A stretch of 64,000 nucleotides of DNA from Armatimonadota bacterium (GTDB lineage Bacteria; Armatimonadota; HRBIN16): the NCBI GenBank assembly GCA_026003175.1, contig BPGT01000001.1, forward strand, positions 1,278,839 to 1,342,838, in the 5' to 3' direction. The notes under the pieces are model-generated. The model was not told the origin of the DNA. It did not search any database and saw only the letters and a program-made list of their open reading frames with translations. This document shows, piece by piece, positions 26,553 through 35,328 of the stretch. Position numbers and translations under genes: made by a program. Position 1 is the stretch's first letter; every line of letters begins with the position of its first letter.

Positions 26553-27581
26553 TCACTCCACCAGTATTGGGAACCGCCTTGCCATGTCCGGGTGCCGGTA
26601 GAAGTAGCTTCCTATCAGCAACGGCATCGCTACCTCAGGAGGTTTTCCGACATACTGCAAGAAGTCATGACGCTGGTTGTTCCTGCCAAGTCGATGCCAT
26701 TGAATACCCTCCCGATCCAGCTTCTCATACAGACGACACCACCGCTGGCGGATCAACACCATTTGGGTCTCTGGAGTGAGTGCTTTCACCTCCTTTTTCC
26801 TCTTCGGCCTGGGTTGCATCTCTGGTACTGTCAGTATTTCCTCGTCGTTCAAACCCATCAGGTATGCCAGCTGCACCAGCTCCAGCTGGCTACGCTCCAG
26901 GTGCAGCGAAGGCGCACCGTAGCAGAACATCTCATACAGATACTGATGGAACCGCCCTGTCCCTAGTAACCCATCCCGATCTGCACCCACAATGTAGGGC
27001 TTCCATCGCTGCGTGTTGGGCGGGAAACGCTCTGGTCTTCTCAACACCTCGCAGCCCATCCTGACATAACCTTGTACCTCCATATCACCGTACACCTCTT
27101 TAGTGAACGACTTGAGGTGTATCCCCCGATGCAGATGCAGGAAGCTTTGTACCAGCAATCTGCCTGCCCGATTCACACGCTCTTCAGGCAGGTCGGTACG
27201 CCAGCCGTAGAACCCCAGCAGGTTCAGCCCCATGTTTTGATCCCGGTGCGCCTTGATAATTTCGTGGCGAGCCAGCACGGGATGAGAGGTTCGCTGCGTG
27301 GAGCGATTCAGGGCGTTTTGTATGCACGTTTCGACGTGTCCATTTCCATGCCAAATCTGCGTGCGCAAACCGTCACTAATACACACGCTCAGCCCAAACG
27401 CCACGACGTGATCCGACTCGTCCACCACCACTGCCGAGAGCGCATGTCCTTCCTGCAACCACTCCTTCCACCGTCCCACTCGCTGCATGTTATCAGCACT
27501 GCTCAACGCCACTGCATCTCGGCTCAGTGCGGCACACTGCGGCACATCGTCCGGCGTGGTGAACCGCACTTGGAAAGGCAC
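26553..27581 (-). CDS. Hypothetical protein with acetyltransferase (GNAT)-like N-terminus
   Basis: 342 residues. The opening VRFTTPDDVPQCAALSRDAV and the strand ALSAVVVDESDHVVAFGLSV resemble the first part of a GNAT fold; the CoA-binding Q/RxxGxG/A loop is not evident. The C-terminal half (about 230-342) is basic and helical, with LTPETQMVLIRQRWCRLYEK and a Tyr/His-rich end. No family recognised. AGGAGGTG ten bases before the GTG at 27581 supports the start. Convergent with the membrane-protein gene, 17 bases apart. Confidence 0.55.
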   Translation of the reverse strand: MPFQVRFTTPDDVPQCAALSRDAVALSSADNMQRVGRWKEWLQEGHALSAVVVDESDHVVAFGLSVCISDGLRTQIWHGNGHVETCIQNALNRSTQRTSHPVLARHEIIKAHRDQNMGLNLLGFYGWRTDLPEERVNRAGRLLVQSFLHLHRGIHLKSFTKEVYGDMEVQGYVRMGCEVLRRPERFPPNTQRWKPYIVGADRDGLLGTGRFHQYLYEMFCYGAPSLHLERSQLELVQLAYLMGLNDEEILTVPEMQPRPKRKKEVKALTPETQMVLIRQRWCRLYEKLDREGIQWHRLGRNNQRHDFLQYVGKPPEVAMPLLIGSYFYRHPDMARRFPILVE

Positions 27582-27684
27582 TTGCTGCTCACCTCCTGAT
27601 TATCAGGTTCGCCGTAGAGTTCGCTAAACGCTACTGGAATTAGCATCACCGGTTGCCTATGTTAGAAAAGGCTGCCCAGAAGTA

Positions 27685-27714
27685 TTGATAAGCGCTCCAC
27701 AAGCGACGTAGAAT
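27685..27714 (+). promoter_or_regulatory. Promoter for the 27.7-kb envelope cluster
   Basis: TTGATA (27685-27690) and TAGAAT (27709-27714), each five of six consensus bases, with an 18-base spacer, 36 bases before the GTG of the first small gene. Confidence 0.55.
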
Positions 27715-27750
27715 CAGATCTACCGTTGATTATACCAGAGGTGGTCCGGG

Positions 27751-27948
27751 GTGTCAAAGAAGATTGAGATGTGGATAGAAAACGGTAATTACGTGGAAGC
27801 GAAGTGGTACGACGATAGTGACGGCAGCATCTACGTTAGCGGCACACACATCGGCGGCGCCAGAACCGTGAAAGATGCCATTGCGATTGTGGAGGTATAT
27901 GCGGAGAAGGCAAAAAGCTCCCGCGTGAAACGGGTGGATATAGTGTGA
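27751..27948 (+). CDS. Small hypothetical protein
   Basis: 65 residues from a GTG at 27751 (weak upstream GGTGGTCCGGG). Predicted strands and a helix: IEMWIENGNYVEAKWYDDSD, then TVKDAIAIVEVYAEKAKSS. No recognised family. Codon use is coding-like in this frame and it is the first gene downstream of a good promoter match, 42 bases before the lipase-like lipoprotein. Confidence 0.6.
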   Translation: MSKKIEMWIENGNYVEAKWYDDSDGSIYVSGTHIGGARTVKDAIAIVEVYAEKAKSSRVKRVDIV

Positions 27949-27990
27949 CCTTGGCACAATACAGATTTTGCCAGAGGAAGGTGAACCGGA

Positions 27991-29481
27991 ATGCGAACAC
28001 GAATTGGAAGGAGCAGTTTCATCATCTTCACCGTTGTCGCCACTGTGCTGGCGGTGCTGGCGGGATGTGGAAGCGGGCGGAGTGCTGATGCACCGCCCAA
28101 GCCACTCTGGGAAACCACGCGCGCCGTCGGACCTGAAGGTGCAACCATCGAAACCCCTGAGCAGTACGGCGCCAAGATAGAGATTGCACAGAATACATTT
28201 GAATCCACGACGCAGATTCGTGTCCAGATCTACCCCCCCGAGGCAGAGATGAGAAATCTGCCGCAAGGGGTGGTTCCATCGAGCCATCTTGTCCGTATTG
28301 AGTTTAGCGCTCCTCCCTCGGAACAACTAGGTGGCATTTCAATTACCCTACCCGTGTCAGCCAGTCGCCAGAGCGGTGACATTTGGCACTTCATGACTGC
28401 ATATCTCCCAACCGCTCCCGTTGTTATTCGGGGATGGCACGCTTCCGATACCGCTCAATCACGAAGTATAACGCTTCAACCTGACGAGCTCAAGTTACTA
28501 CTATTGGGAGCAGGCACAGCGCCATTAATAAAGTACCAGCTTATTACATATAACTCTACCCCACCTACTCTAGGACCGAGAGGTATGGTCCGGTGGGAGC
28601 AGAATCAACGACAATGGCAGCAGCAAACTCCTAATTGGGAGAATAAACATATCGCTATTCTTATTCACGGGATCCGCAATAATATTAGCAACTTGAGCGA
28701 CCTCGCGGAAAAGCTGGTTGGTTATGGGCTGTATGATGAGATATGGGGGTTCGATTACAATTGGACAATGCATATTAACCAGAACGGTGCGCAATTAGCA
28801 GATTACATTAGATCAAATGCTAAGGATACCACCCGAATTGACATTTATGGGCATAGCATGGGCGGTCTGGTTGCCCGCTGGGCATTAGAAAAGGGAGGCG
28901 CTTCACGCTATGTGGAGCGATTGTACACCATGGGTACCCCCCATCTTGGCGTACCTATCGACGACCCAGGAAATCTGCCCGGGAACTGGTTGGTGGTGCT
29001 AGACAATATTATTGCATTTGTTTCAGAACTCAATACTGACGGTGTGAAAGACCTGCTGGAGAACTCAGAGTTTCTAAGAAATCTCAATGATCTCAATGCA
29101 GGTTCACGCGCTGCCCAGAATACGGTTTACATTGTCTTCGCTGGGCGTAAACACGAAGACTACTTTGCTACTGGCCCCTTCTCGCTTGGGAATTATTTCT
29201 ATAATTACGTATACGAGAGGCTTCCCAATGATGGCATCGTTGCAGTATACTCTGCTACGCCCTGGCTGGCAGATCCCTCTTCCAACCAAAAAGCTGATAA
29301 TATTATACAGAATAGAAGGTGGAGCAAGATCACGGAGACCAAAGGAGCGCTGTGGGTGCAAGGTTCAGAACAGTCTCTCCCATTGAATCATTCGGAAATA
29401 AAAGTGCCAGATGCCCCAATCACTGACGTAGATGAGCTAGAAAATAGTGTTAAAGATAACACGAATGTAACCATCCGGTGA
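27991..29481 (+). CDS. Lipoprotein with alpha/beta-hydrolase (lipase-like) domain
   Basis: 496 residues. Signal peptide with lipobox LAGC (Cys 27). Residues about 45-175 form a beta-rich domain opening AVGPEGATIETPEQ, reminiscent of ZU5-like domains. The hydrolase follows: IAILIHGIRNN (oxyanion region), then IDIYGHSMGGLVARW with nucleophile Ser289, and a C-terminal stretch with ERLPNDGIVAVYSA and LPLNHSEI that could provide the acid and histidine. Similar to PGAP1/lipase-class serine esterases, substrate unknown. Visibly AT-richer than the rest of the window. Followed after 15 bases by the VWA lipoprotein. Confidence 0.8.
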   Translation: MRTRIGRSSFIIFTVVATVLAVLAGCGSGRSADAPPKPLWETTRAVGPEGATIETPEQYGAKIEIAQNTFESTTQIRVQIYPPEAEMRNLPQGVVPSSHLVRIEFSAPPSEQLGGISITLPVSASRQSGDIWHFMTAYLPTAPVVIRGWHASDTAQSRSITLQPDELKLLLLGAGTAPLIKYQLITYNSTPPTLGPRGMVRWEQNQRQWQQQTPNWENKHIAILIHGIRNNISNLSDLAEKLVGYGLYDEIWGFDYNWTMHINQNGAQLADYIRSNAKDTTRIDIYGHSMGGLVARWALEKGGASRYVERLYTMGTPHLGVPIDDPGNLPGNWLVVLDNIIAFVSELNTDGVKDLLENSEFLRNLNDLNAGSRAAQNTVYIVFAGRKHEDYFATGPFSLGNYFYNYVYERLPNDGIVAVYSATPWLADPSSNQKADNIIQNRRWSKITETKGALWVQGSEQSLPLNHSEIKVPDAPITDVDELENSVKDNTNVTIR

Positions 29482-29496
29482 AGGAGGCGAACTGTG

Positions 29497-30828
29497 ATGC
29501 GCATAACACGTACTATATGCTGGACGGTAACCGTGCTCAGCATGATGTGTATCCATGCTGGCTGTGGAGGGCTGCATAGGAACCAGCCTTCGAATGATGC
29601 AGGTGAAGGACGACTTGGAGCCACTGCTACCTTTACTATCCGCTGGCCACGAACCCGCCTGATTCCGCCTGGCACGAACCGAATAGTTATCTATGTGACC
29701 CACCAGCAGGCAAGAACTGTGTTTGCGTATGTTAAGGACAGAGCGCCTTCCGCAGCCGAGGAGCGTATCAGCGTTCCCATTCCGTATGGACAGGGAATTA
29801 CATTTTCTGCTGATGCGGTGCAGATAGACACCGAAAAGTATACCAAGGTACAACGGCTGCCCCTAGATCACCCAGACCTGCGCGCAGGCACTAAATTAGG
29901 TAGCGGACATGATGGTATGCCTCATGACGTGTCTTATAATAGCACTGTCACAGCTACTATCGAGATACAAGAGGCGGGCATGCCTGACGCCGGCACAACA
30001 CGCGTGGACCTGCGGGTGAATCAAATCGTCAGCGACTACTTCCCCCTGGTGCTGGTACTGGACCTTATACGCGATCAGAATGGCAACCCAATTACCAACC
30101 TCAATAAGCTTAATTTCGAAGTTTTGGAGGATGGGGTTCCTGCTCTCATCACGGATGTGCGGGTCATTAGCCAAACAGCGACAAGCCTCTCTATTTGTCT
30201 GGTGCTGGATCGCAGCGGTAGCATGTCAGGTCAACCCAATGCTGATCTGGAACAGGCCGCTTCCACCTTCGTTAATTTAATGCAGCCTGGCGATTATGGG
30301 GCTGTTATTAATTTTTCAAGTTTTTGGAGTATCGATCTCTCGCAAGACTTCACTCAAGATAAAAGCGCTTTGCTCGCTGCCATTAATGGACGCCAGGCCA
30401 GCGGTAGCACGGCACTCTATTCCGCTGTCTGGCTTGGTCTGGATATAACCTCTCAAAGACAGGGAGGCAAAGCGATAATCGCCATGACGGATGGAGGAGA
30501 CAACGATAGTGATAAAAGTCTTCAACAGGTGATCGATCGTGCCACCCTGACGGGGATTCCAATTTTCACGGTAGGGTTGGGCGGTTCTGGTTTCTACGAA
30601 TATCCGTTGCAACACATGGCTGACGAAACCGGTGGGCTCTATTTCTTCGCCCCTAGTTCCAGCCAGTTAGAGGCGATCTATCGAAGCATTTCGCTCCAGT
30701 TGCAAAACGCAGTCCAGATAAGTTTCATTAGCCCCGACCCACAACCGAGAGGACGAGAACGCACGGTAACAGTTCGCTTCCGCTACGGGCAATTTAGTGG
30801 CGAAGTGCAACACCGTTACACGTATTAA
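29497..30828 (+). CDS. Lipoprotein with von Willebrand factor A domain
   Basis: 443 residues. Signal peptide with a lipobox-like HAGC; then a beta-rich region and a short segment NFEVLEDGVPALITDVRVIS that resembles the domain preceding VWA in secreted proteins. The VWA domain has a complete MIDAS: DRSGS at 238-242, the Thr in SGSTALYSA and the Asp in AMTDGGDND. It would bind a protein ligand through a divalent metal on the cell surface. AAGGAGG nine bases before the ATG at 29497 (a GTG at 29494 is less well placed). Same operon as the lipase-like gene. Confidence 0.85.
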   Translation: MRITRTICWTVTVLSMMCIHAGCGGLHRNQPSNDAGEGRLGATATFTIRWPRTRLIPPGTNRIVIYVTHQQARTVFAYVKDRAPSAAEERISVPIPYGQGITFSADAVQIDTEKYTKVQRLPLDHPDLRAGTKLGSGHDGMPHDVSYNSTVTATIEIQEAGMPDAGTTRVDLRVNQIVSDYFPLVLVLDLIRDQNGNPITNLNKLNFEVLEDGVPALITDVRVISQTATSLSICLVLDRSGSMSGQPNADLEQAASTFVNLMQPGDYGAVINFSSFWSIDLSQDFTQDKSALLAAINGRQASGSTALYSAVWLGLDITSQRQGGKAIIAMTDGGDNDSDKSLQQVIDRATLTGIPIFTVGLGGSGFYEYPLQHMADETGGLYFFAPSSSQLEAIYRSISLQLQNAVQISFISPDPQPRGRERTVTVRFRYGQFSGEVQHRYTY

Positions 30829-30874
30829 GAGATCTCAACACTAACGTATATACACAACGGAGGTGAACAAAGAA

Positions 30875-31411
30875 ATGCAAACATGTCCTGTATGTAATGC
30901 TCCTGTACCACCAGGTACGCGGTGGTGTCCTATATGCCACGTGAACGTGCTCAACCCCCAGGCGGGGAAACTAGCATCACCTGGGAAGCGTTTCGGAGCG
31001 TATGTTTTCGATACGCTCATACCATTCTTCGTTGTGTGGACCGCTCTATGTGGCGGAGGAGGGCTGGCTATGTTTTCAAGCAGCCAGAAAGAGGACCTTA
31101 CTGGAGCCGTGACTGGAGCCGTGGTGTACGGGATGTTGCTAATCCTCCTGGGTCTGGGTTATGCCATCTGGGCTCTACTGCTTTTCGTGCAGGGAACCAC
31201 CCCCGGCAAGTATCTGCTAGGGATGTATGTGGTTAAGGAAGATGGTTCGCGAGCTGGCTTTTGGACAATGCTGTTCCGTGAATGGATCGGCAAGTTTGTT
31301 TCAGGGCTCTTTTTGGGCATTGGCTACCTGTGGGTTTTCCTGAACAAGGACAGACAGGGATGGCACGACATGGTAGCTAGCACATACGTGGTGGAGAAGG
31401 TAACAAGTTGA
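30875..31411 (+). CDS. RDD family membrane protein with zinc ribbon
   Basis: 178 residues. N-terminal zinc ribbon CPVC-x11-CPIC, then the RDD domain: GKRFGAYVFDTLIPFFV, about three to four TM helices, GTTPGKYLLGMYVV and FREWIGKFVSG. RDD proteins are small inner-membrane proteins of mostly unknown, sometimes transport, function. GGAGGTG nine bases before the ATG at 30875 fixes the start; an in-frame GTG at 30863 lies inside that ribosome site. Lies 46 bases after the VWA gene and 32 before the CsgG-like gene. Confidence 0.85.
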   Translation: MQTCPVCNAPVPPGTRWCPICHVNVLNPQAGKLASPGKRFGAYVFDTLIPFFVVWTALCGGGGLAMFSSSQKEDLTGAVTGAVVYGMLLILLGLGYAIWALLLFVQGTTPGKYLLGMYVVKEDGSRAGFWTMLFREWIGKFVSGLFLGIGYLWVFLNKDRQGWHDMVASTYVVEKVTS

Positions 31412-31443
31412 TATGCATCTCAACACAGAAGGGGGGGCGCAAG

Positions 31444-34045
31444 ATGTCACTTCGGCATCTTCGTGCGGTTGTCATATTGGTCCTCGTTCTGGGTGCAGTA
31501 CAGGCTGTAGCTCAAATGCAGTATCCTGTAAAGCACCTACCCATGTTAGAGAAACTACCTTGCTACGTGTTGCCCCCAGCAGACTGGGGTGTGGAGGAAA
31601 TAGTCTGGTTGCTTAAGAGCCTGATAATAACGCTTGAAGAGGACGCACGCGCTACGGACAAGAGAAAGACACTCGTTATCGTCTCCGATTCTGTGACCGA
31701 AGCGACCATCGGAAGAATGAAAGCGGAGATCGAGAAGGAGACGAGCATCAAGTTGGAAAGGGTCGCTCTTAGCAGAACCAGTCTATCCCCAGAGGTCGTG
31801 CGCAAGATAGTAGATGACAAGGGGGTACGTTTCGTCTTTGTCAACACCTTGCAAAAGAAACAGCTTTCTGCAGAGATAGTGGAACAGGTCAAAGCCGTCT
31901 CTAAGCAAGGGGTTGACCTGCTGAACCCTCCTGAAGGACAGGCGGGCTTCCGGGTATGCTGGCAATGGGGGCAAAAGAAAAAGGAAAATCAGATGTGGGT
32001 TATTGTTTATGCCCCCGGTTTGAGCACCATGCATTATGTATTAGGCTCGTGTCTGTCGGCCGTAGCGCACGATGGAGGTAATCAGTACCGAGAGCCATCA
32101 GACGCAGTAGAGGTTGCTCTCTGGGCTTTCGTCGCAGACGACGATGTGTGGAAGCATGAACAACGGTTGAAACTGACAGAATGGATAGAGTCGCGAGCCC
32201 TTAAACAGTTTCCGCTGATAGAGGCCAAGGGATGGCTTCGTCCCGAGGATCTAAGCGCGGACACTCGACAGGTTTTAGATGAAGAAGGATGGAACTACCT
32301 GTTCCTGGTAACGCGAGAAAATCTGGCATCACTGAACCGCGAAGCTGCAGAGGTACTTGCTCCACTGAAACAATCTATAGATAGCTTGTCTGCCTCTCAA
32401 TCAGCAGTTCTGGTAGTAGAGAGAGGGCCAGCGAAGGTCGTTTGTTATGTCGCTCCGACCATCGGTCTGTTACGGCGGTTGGTTAACGAACACAAGGACT
32501 TTATGAAGGTACGCACAGTGAAGATAGATGTACCCGATCTGAGCTGGGTACGTCGGGTAGCGGTGGCTTTTACGAAGCATGCAGTGGACACCATGCCTCA
32601 AGGGGCGCGGAGTCGTTTACTGGCAGAGCTTAAAAGAGGTCTTCCGTACTGGCAGATATACGATGAAAGTGTTCTATCCAATCTCTTGCGTCTAGAAGAG
32701 ATTAGCATACACGGACTACCTGGAGGAGCAACGATTCAGCGCCCCCAACAGCGCGTTACTGTAGACGCTCTCCTTGTCATTGAAGCCAACGCGTACAACC
32801 TCGACCAGCCCAAGTGGGTAACCAGTCAGGATTTTGAAGTGCTGGATAAGGTTACCCTACCTATTTCCCAGTGCGAACCTACACCCCCTTATAGCGACAA
32901 GCGCGATGATATCATAGAGTGGATAACACTCCATCGCGGGTGGGTTCAGGACAAAGAGCGGTTTAAGGCAGAGTTGGCACAGCGTCCCGTGCGTGTCCGC
33001 ATCCCTGTTACTGCTGAAGAAGCATGTGAAATAGAAATCTCTTGTGCTCTTATCGACCTGCGCTCGGACTCAACGCAGTATGGTCTTCCGATCTCTGCAG
33101 ATATGGTGTTACCCAAGTTATCCGTGCGTTTTGTCCATCAACGAGAACAACGCCTCAGAGAGGGGTTGACTACCTACCGTTTGGAAGAAGTGAACCACGC
33201 CCAGATGGAGAAGATAGTACCCGCGGGAAGACTGGGGCCGCTTCAACTTTATAGGAGGATATATCCGGCAGGGCACGCGGTAGGCACGCCTGGAGTAGTT
33301 GGCGGTGTGGAACGTTATAACAACATGTGCCTCCAACTGGTTCCTAACCCACCTCAGCTCGCGGAACCTCTGCCACCTCTACCTTTCAACCCAGAGTCCC
33401 CTGCTGTGACAGGCGCTTGCGGGGAGGTAGCCGCAGGTGTGCGTAACTGGCTGGAGGCCACAGCGGTGTTCGACCCAAACGTGAAGGCATCGCCAGCCGC
33501 GCCTCCAGGATATGTTGGTAAAGTACAGCAGGTGACAGAGCGTACGATCACGATAAGCCTCGAGGGGATAGAAAAACTAGGAACAGGCGATTGGGTCGAG
33601 GTGCGCTGTAGCGATGGGACTATTCCGAAAGCGAAGGTCGAGCGCGCGGATAGAAACACGGCTGAGGCGGGTACTGCATCAATCAACGCAGGGTATCGTC
33701 CCCGGAGATCAGGTTTTCCGAACCGCGCCACCACCCACGCCTGAGGCTAAAACAGAGGGTAAAGCTCCTGACTACATAGCTATCGACGAGGAAGTGTCCG
33801 TAGTAGTTCCTTCGAAGCAAAAACCCGCAGGGGCCATGCTGGAATCGCTAAAACAACAAGCCTTAAGAAAAGCTGCTCAAATCCAGACACAGTCTGTCCG
33901 GAGAAAATACGGGATGGTTGTTCCACAAAACGAACTGCTGAAAATAGCAATCGTCACATCTCACAAGTGGGATGCAGCGCGTAAGCAGTCTGTTATTCGG
34001 GTTCGTTTCCGCGGTAACATACCGGGGCGTAAGGAGGTACCATAG
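31444..34045 (+). CDS. Exported CsgG/FlgT-like protein (apparent frameshift near 33690)
   Basis: Signal peptide (cut after AVA), a long N-terminal region (PPADWGVEEIVWLLKSLI, KTLVIVSDSVTEA), a CsgG-like stretch near residues 375-460 (WVRRVAVAFTKHAVDTMPQG, PYWQIYDESVLSNLL), then a C-terminal FlgT_C-like strand set: GYVGKVQQVTERTITISLEG, LGTGDWVEVRCSDGTI, KAKVERADRNTAEAG. This frame stops at 33744. The expected closing motif GIVPGDQVFRTAP lies in the next frame, which continues to 34045 with a basic tail. Removing one base around 33680-33690 gives one protein of about 866 residues. Known CsgG and FlgT proteins work in outer-membrane assembly and the flagellar basal body; the exact role is unknown here. 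Confidence 0.65.
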
Positions 34046-34050
34046 AGGGT

Positions 34051-35253
34051 ATGCGAAGGGCAGTCCTCTGTTGGATCCTGTTGTTGTGCGCTGCCTCTGG
34101 GCAGGAAACACGCCATCAACCTGTTTACAGGCTGGTCGAGGCAGAGGGTAGAGCGGTGGTAGTCGCCAGCAACGAGGTGGCGGCCCGAGACGCCGCGAGA
34201 GCGGATGCTATTCGCAGAGCGGTTGAGCAGGTTGTGGGCACCTACGTAGAGAGTGAAAGCCTGGCTGAAAACTATCAACTGGTTTACGATCGCATCTACA
34301 CACGTGCTCATGGTTTTGCAACGATCGAGCGTGTGTTACAAGAAGGATCCATCGGTGGTACATATTACATACGCATAATAGCTAGAGTCTTCATGGTGCG
34401 CGACGCTGACGGAAAGGATGCGCTCTTGATGGCACTGAAAGAGCAAGGCTTGCTACGCCAACTCCGTGTGATGGTAGTTATTCCAGAGCAACATGTTCGC
34501 GAGAACAACACGTCTCCAACTGTCTCCGATCCAGCGGCGGAAACGGCAATCGTGCGATTGCTGGCACGTTCTGGCTTTAAGGTGGTGGACCAACAGTTTA
34601 GCAGAAAGATTCGGGACTCGCGCGTGATCAAAGAGCTGATGCGAGGGATGGCTGATCAGCACCAGCTACATAGCCTGCGCGATCGATACGGAGCTGATAT
34701 TATCGTGGTCGGAGAGGCATTCAGCCAGAGAGTGCCGCCCCCAATGGATGCTGGAAACATGGTTTTCTGCCGCTCCCGTGTGGAGATTAAGGCGATCTTA
34801 TCGGAAACGGGTGAAATTATCTGCGCAGATGCAGAGCACGGCTCTGGACGCGATCTGTCCGAGCAGCTGGCGAGCAAAAGGAGTTTAGAACAAACTGCGG
34901 ATGCGCTTGCGCCAAGGTTGATTAACGACCTTCTTGTCGGCGGATATGGAAGCCCTGGACGAGCAACTACGAACGTGGAATTAGAGATCAGCGGGTGGCG
35001 CAAGCTGTCGGATGCTCAGCGGTTTCTAGACACCTTGGAGCAGATACGCGGTGTACGCCATGTGCATCTGTCCGAATTTAAAGGGGGCGTCTTGTTTGCG
35101 GAGGTGGAACTGGATCAAGGTCTCAAGAAGCAACTAGCGGCGATACTGGAAGATCTGAAAGGCTTCACTATAGAAATAGAAGCGGCGTCAGGAAGCAAGA
35201 TAGAAGGAACAGTGACAAGGATTGCATTGCCAGTCCGCCAACAAGGCAAGTAG
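34051..35253 (+). CDS. FlgT-like exported protein
   Basis: 400 residues, signal peptide (cut after AASG). Residues about 25-115 match the FlgT N-terminal domain: VEAEGRAVVVASNEVAARDA, ARADAIRRAVEQVVGTYVES, then a GTYYIRIIARVFMV strand. Residues about 130-285 form a CsgG/LpoB-like middle domain (RVMVVIPEQH, LLARSGFKVVDQQF, YGADIIVVGEAFSQ). The C-terminal 110 residues are a further alpha/beta unit. FlgT stabilises the H-ring of Vibrio flagella; no other flagellar gene is present here, so this is probably a related envelope protein. It begins five bases after the 34045 stop. Confidence 0.72.
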   Translation: MRRAVLCWILLLCAASGQETRHQPVYRLVEAEGRAVVVASNEVAARDAARADAIRRAVEQVVGTYVESESLAENYQLVYDRIYTRAHGFATIERVLQEGSIGGTYYIRIIARVFMVRDADGKDALLMALKEQGLLRQLRVMVVIPEQHVRENNTSPTVSDPAAETAIVRLLARSGFKVVDQQFSRKIRDSRVIKELMRGMADQHQLHSLRDRYGADIIVVGEAFSQRVPPPMDAGNMVFCRSRVEIKAILSETGEIICADAEHGSGRDLSEQLASKRSLEQTADALAPRLINDLLVGGYGSPGRATTNVELEISGWRKLSDAQRFLDTLEQIRGVRHVHLSEFKGGVLFAEVELDQGLKKQLAAILEDLKGFTIEIEAASGSKIEGTVTRIALPVRQQGK

Positions 35254-35270
35254 TCCACCACCCACCAACC

Positions 35271-35300
35271 TTGCCAATCTCCCCTCTTTCCAGATATACT
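35271..35300 (+). promoter_or_regulatory. Promoter of the kinase-regulator pair
   Basis: TTGCCA (35271-35276), 18-base spacer, TATACT (35295-35300), 29 bases before the GTG start at 35329. Good match in both hexamers. Confidence 0.6.
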
Positions 35301-35328
35301 CTTAAACGGCAGTTTCTGTGGGGAGATT

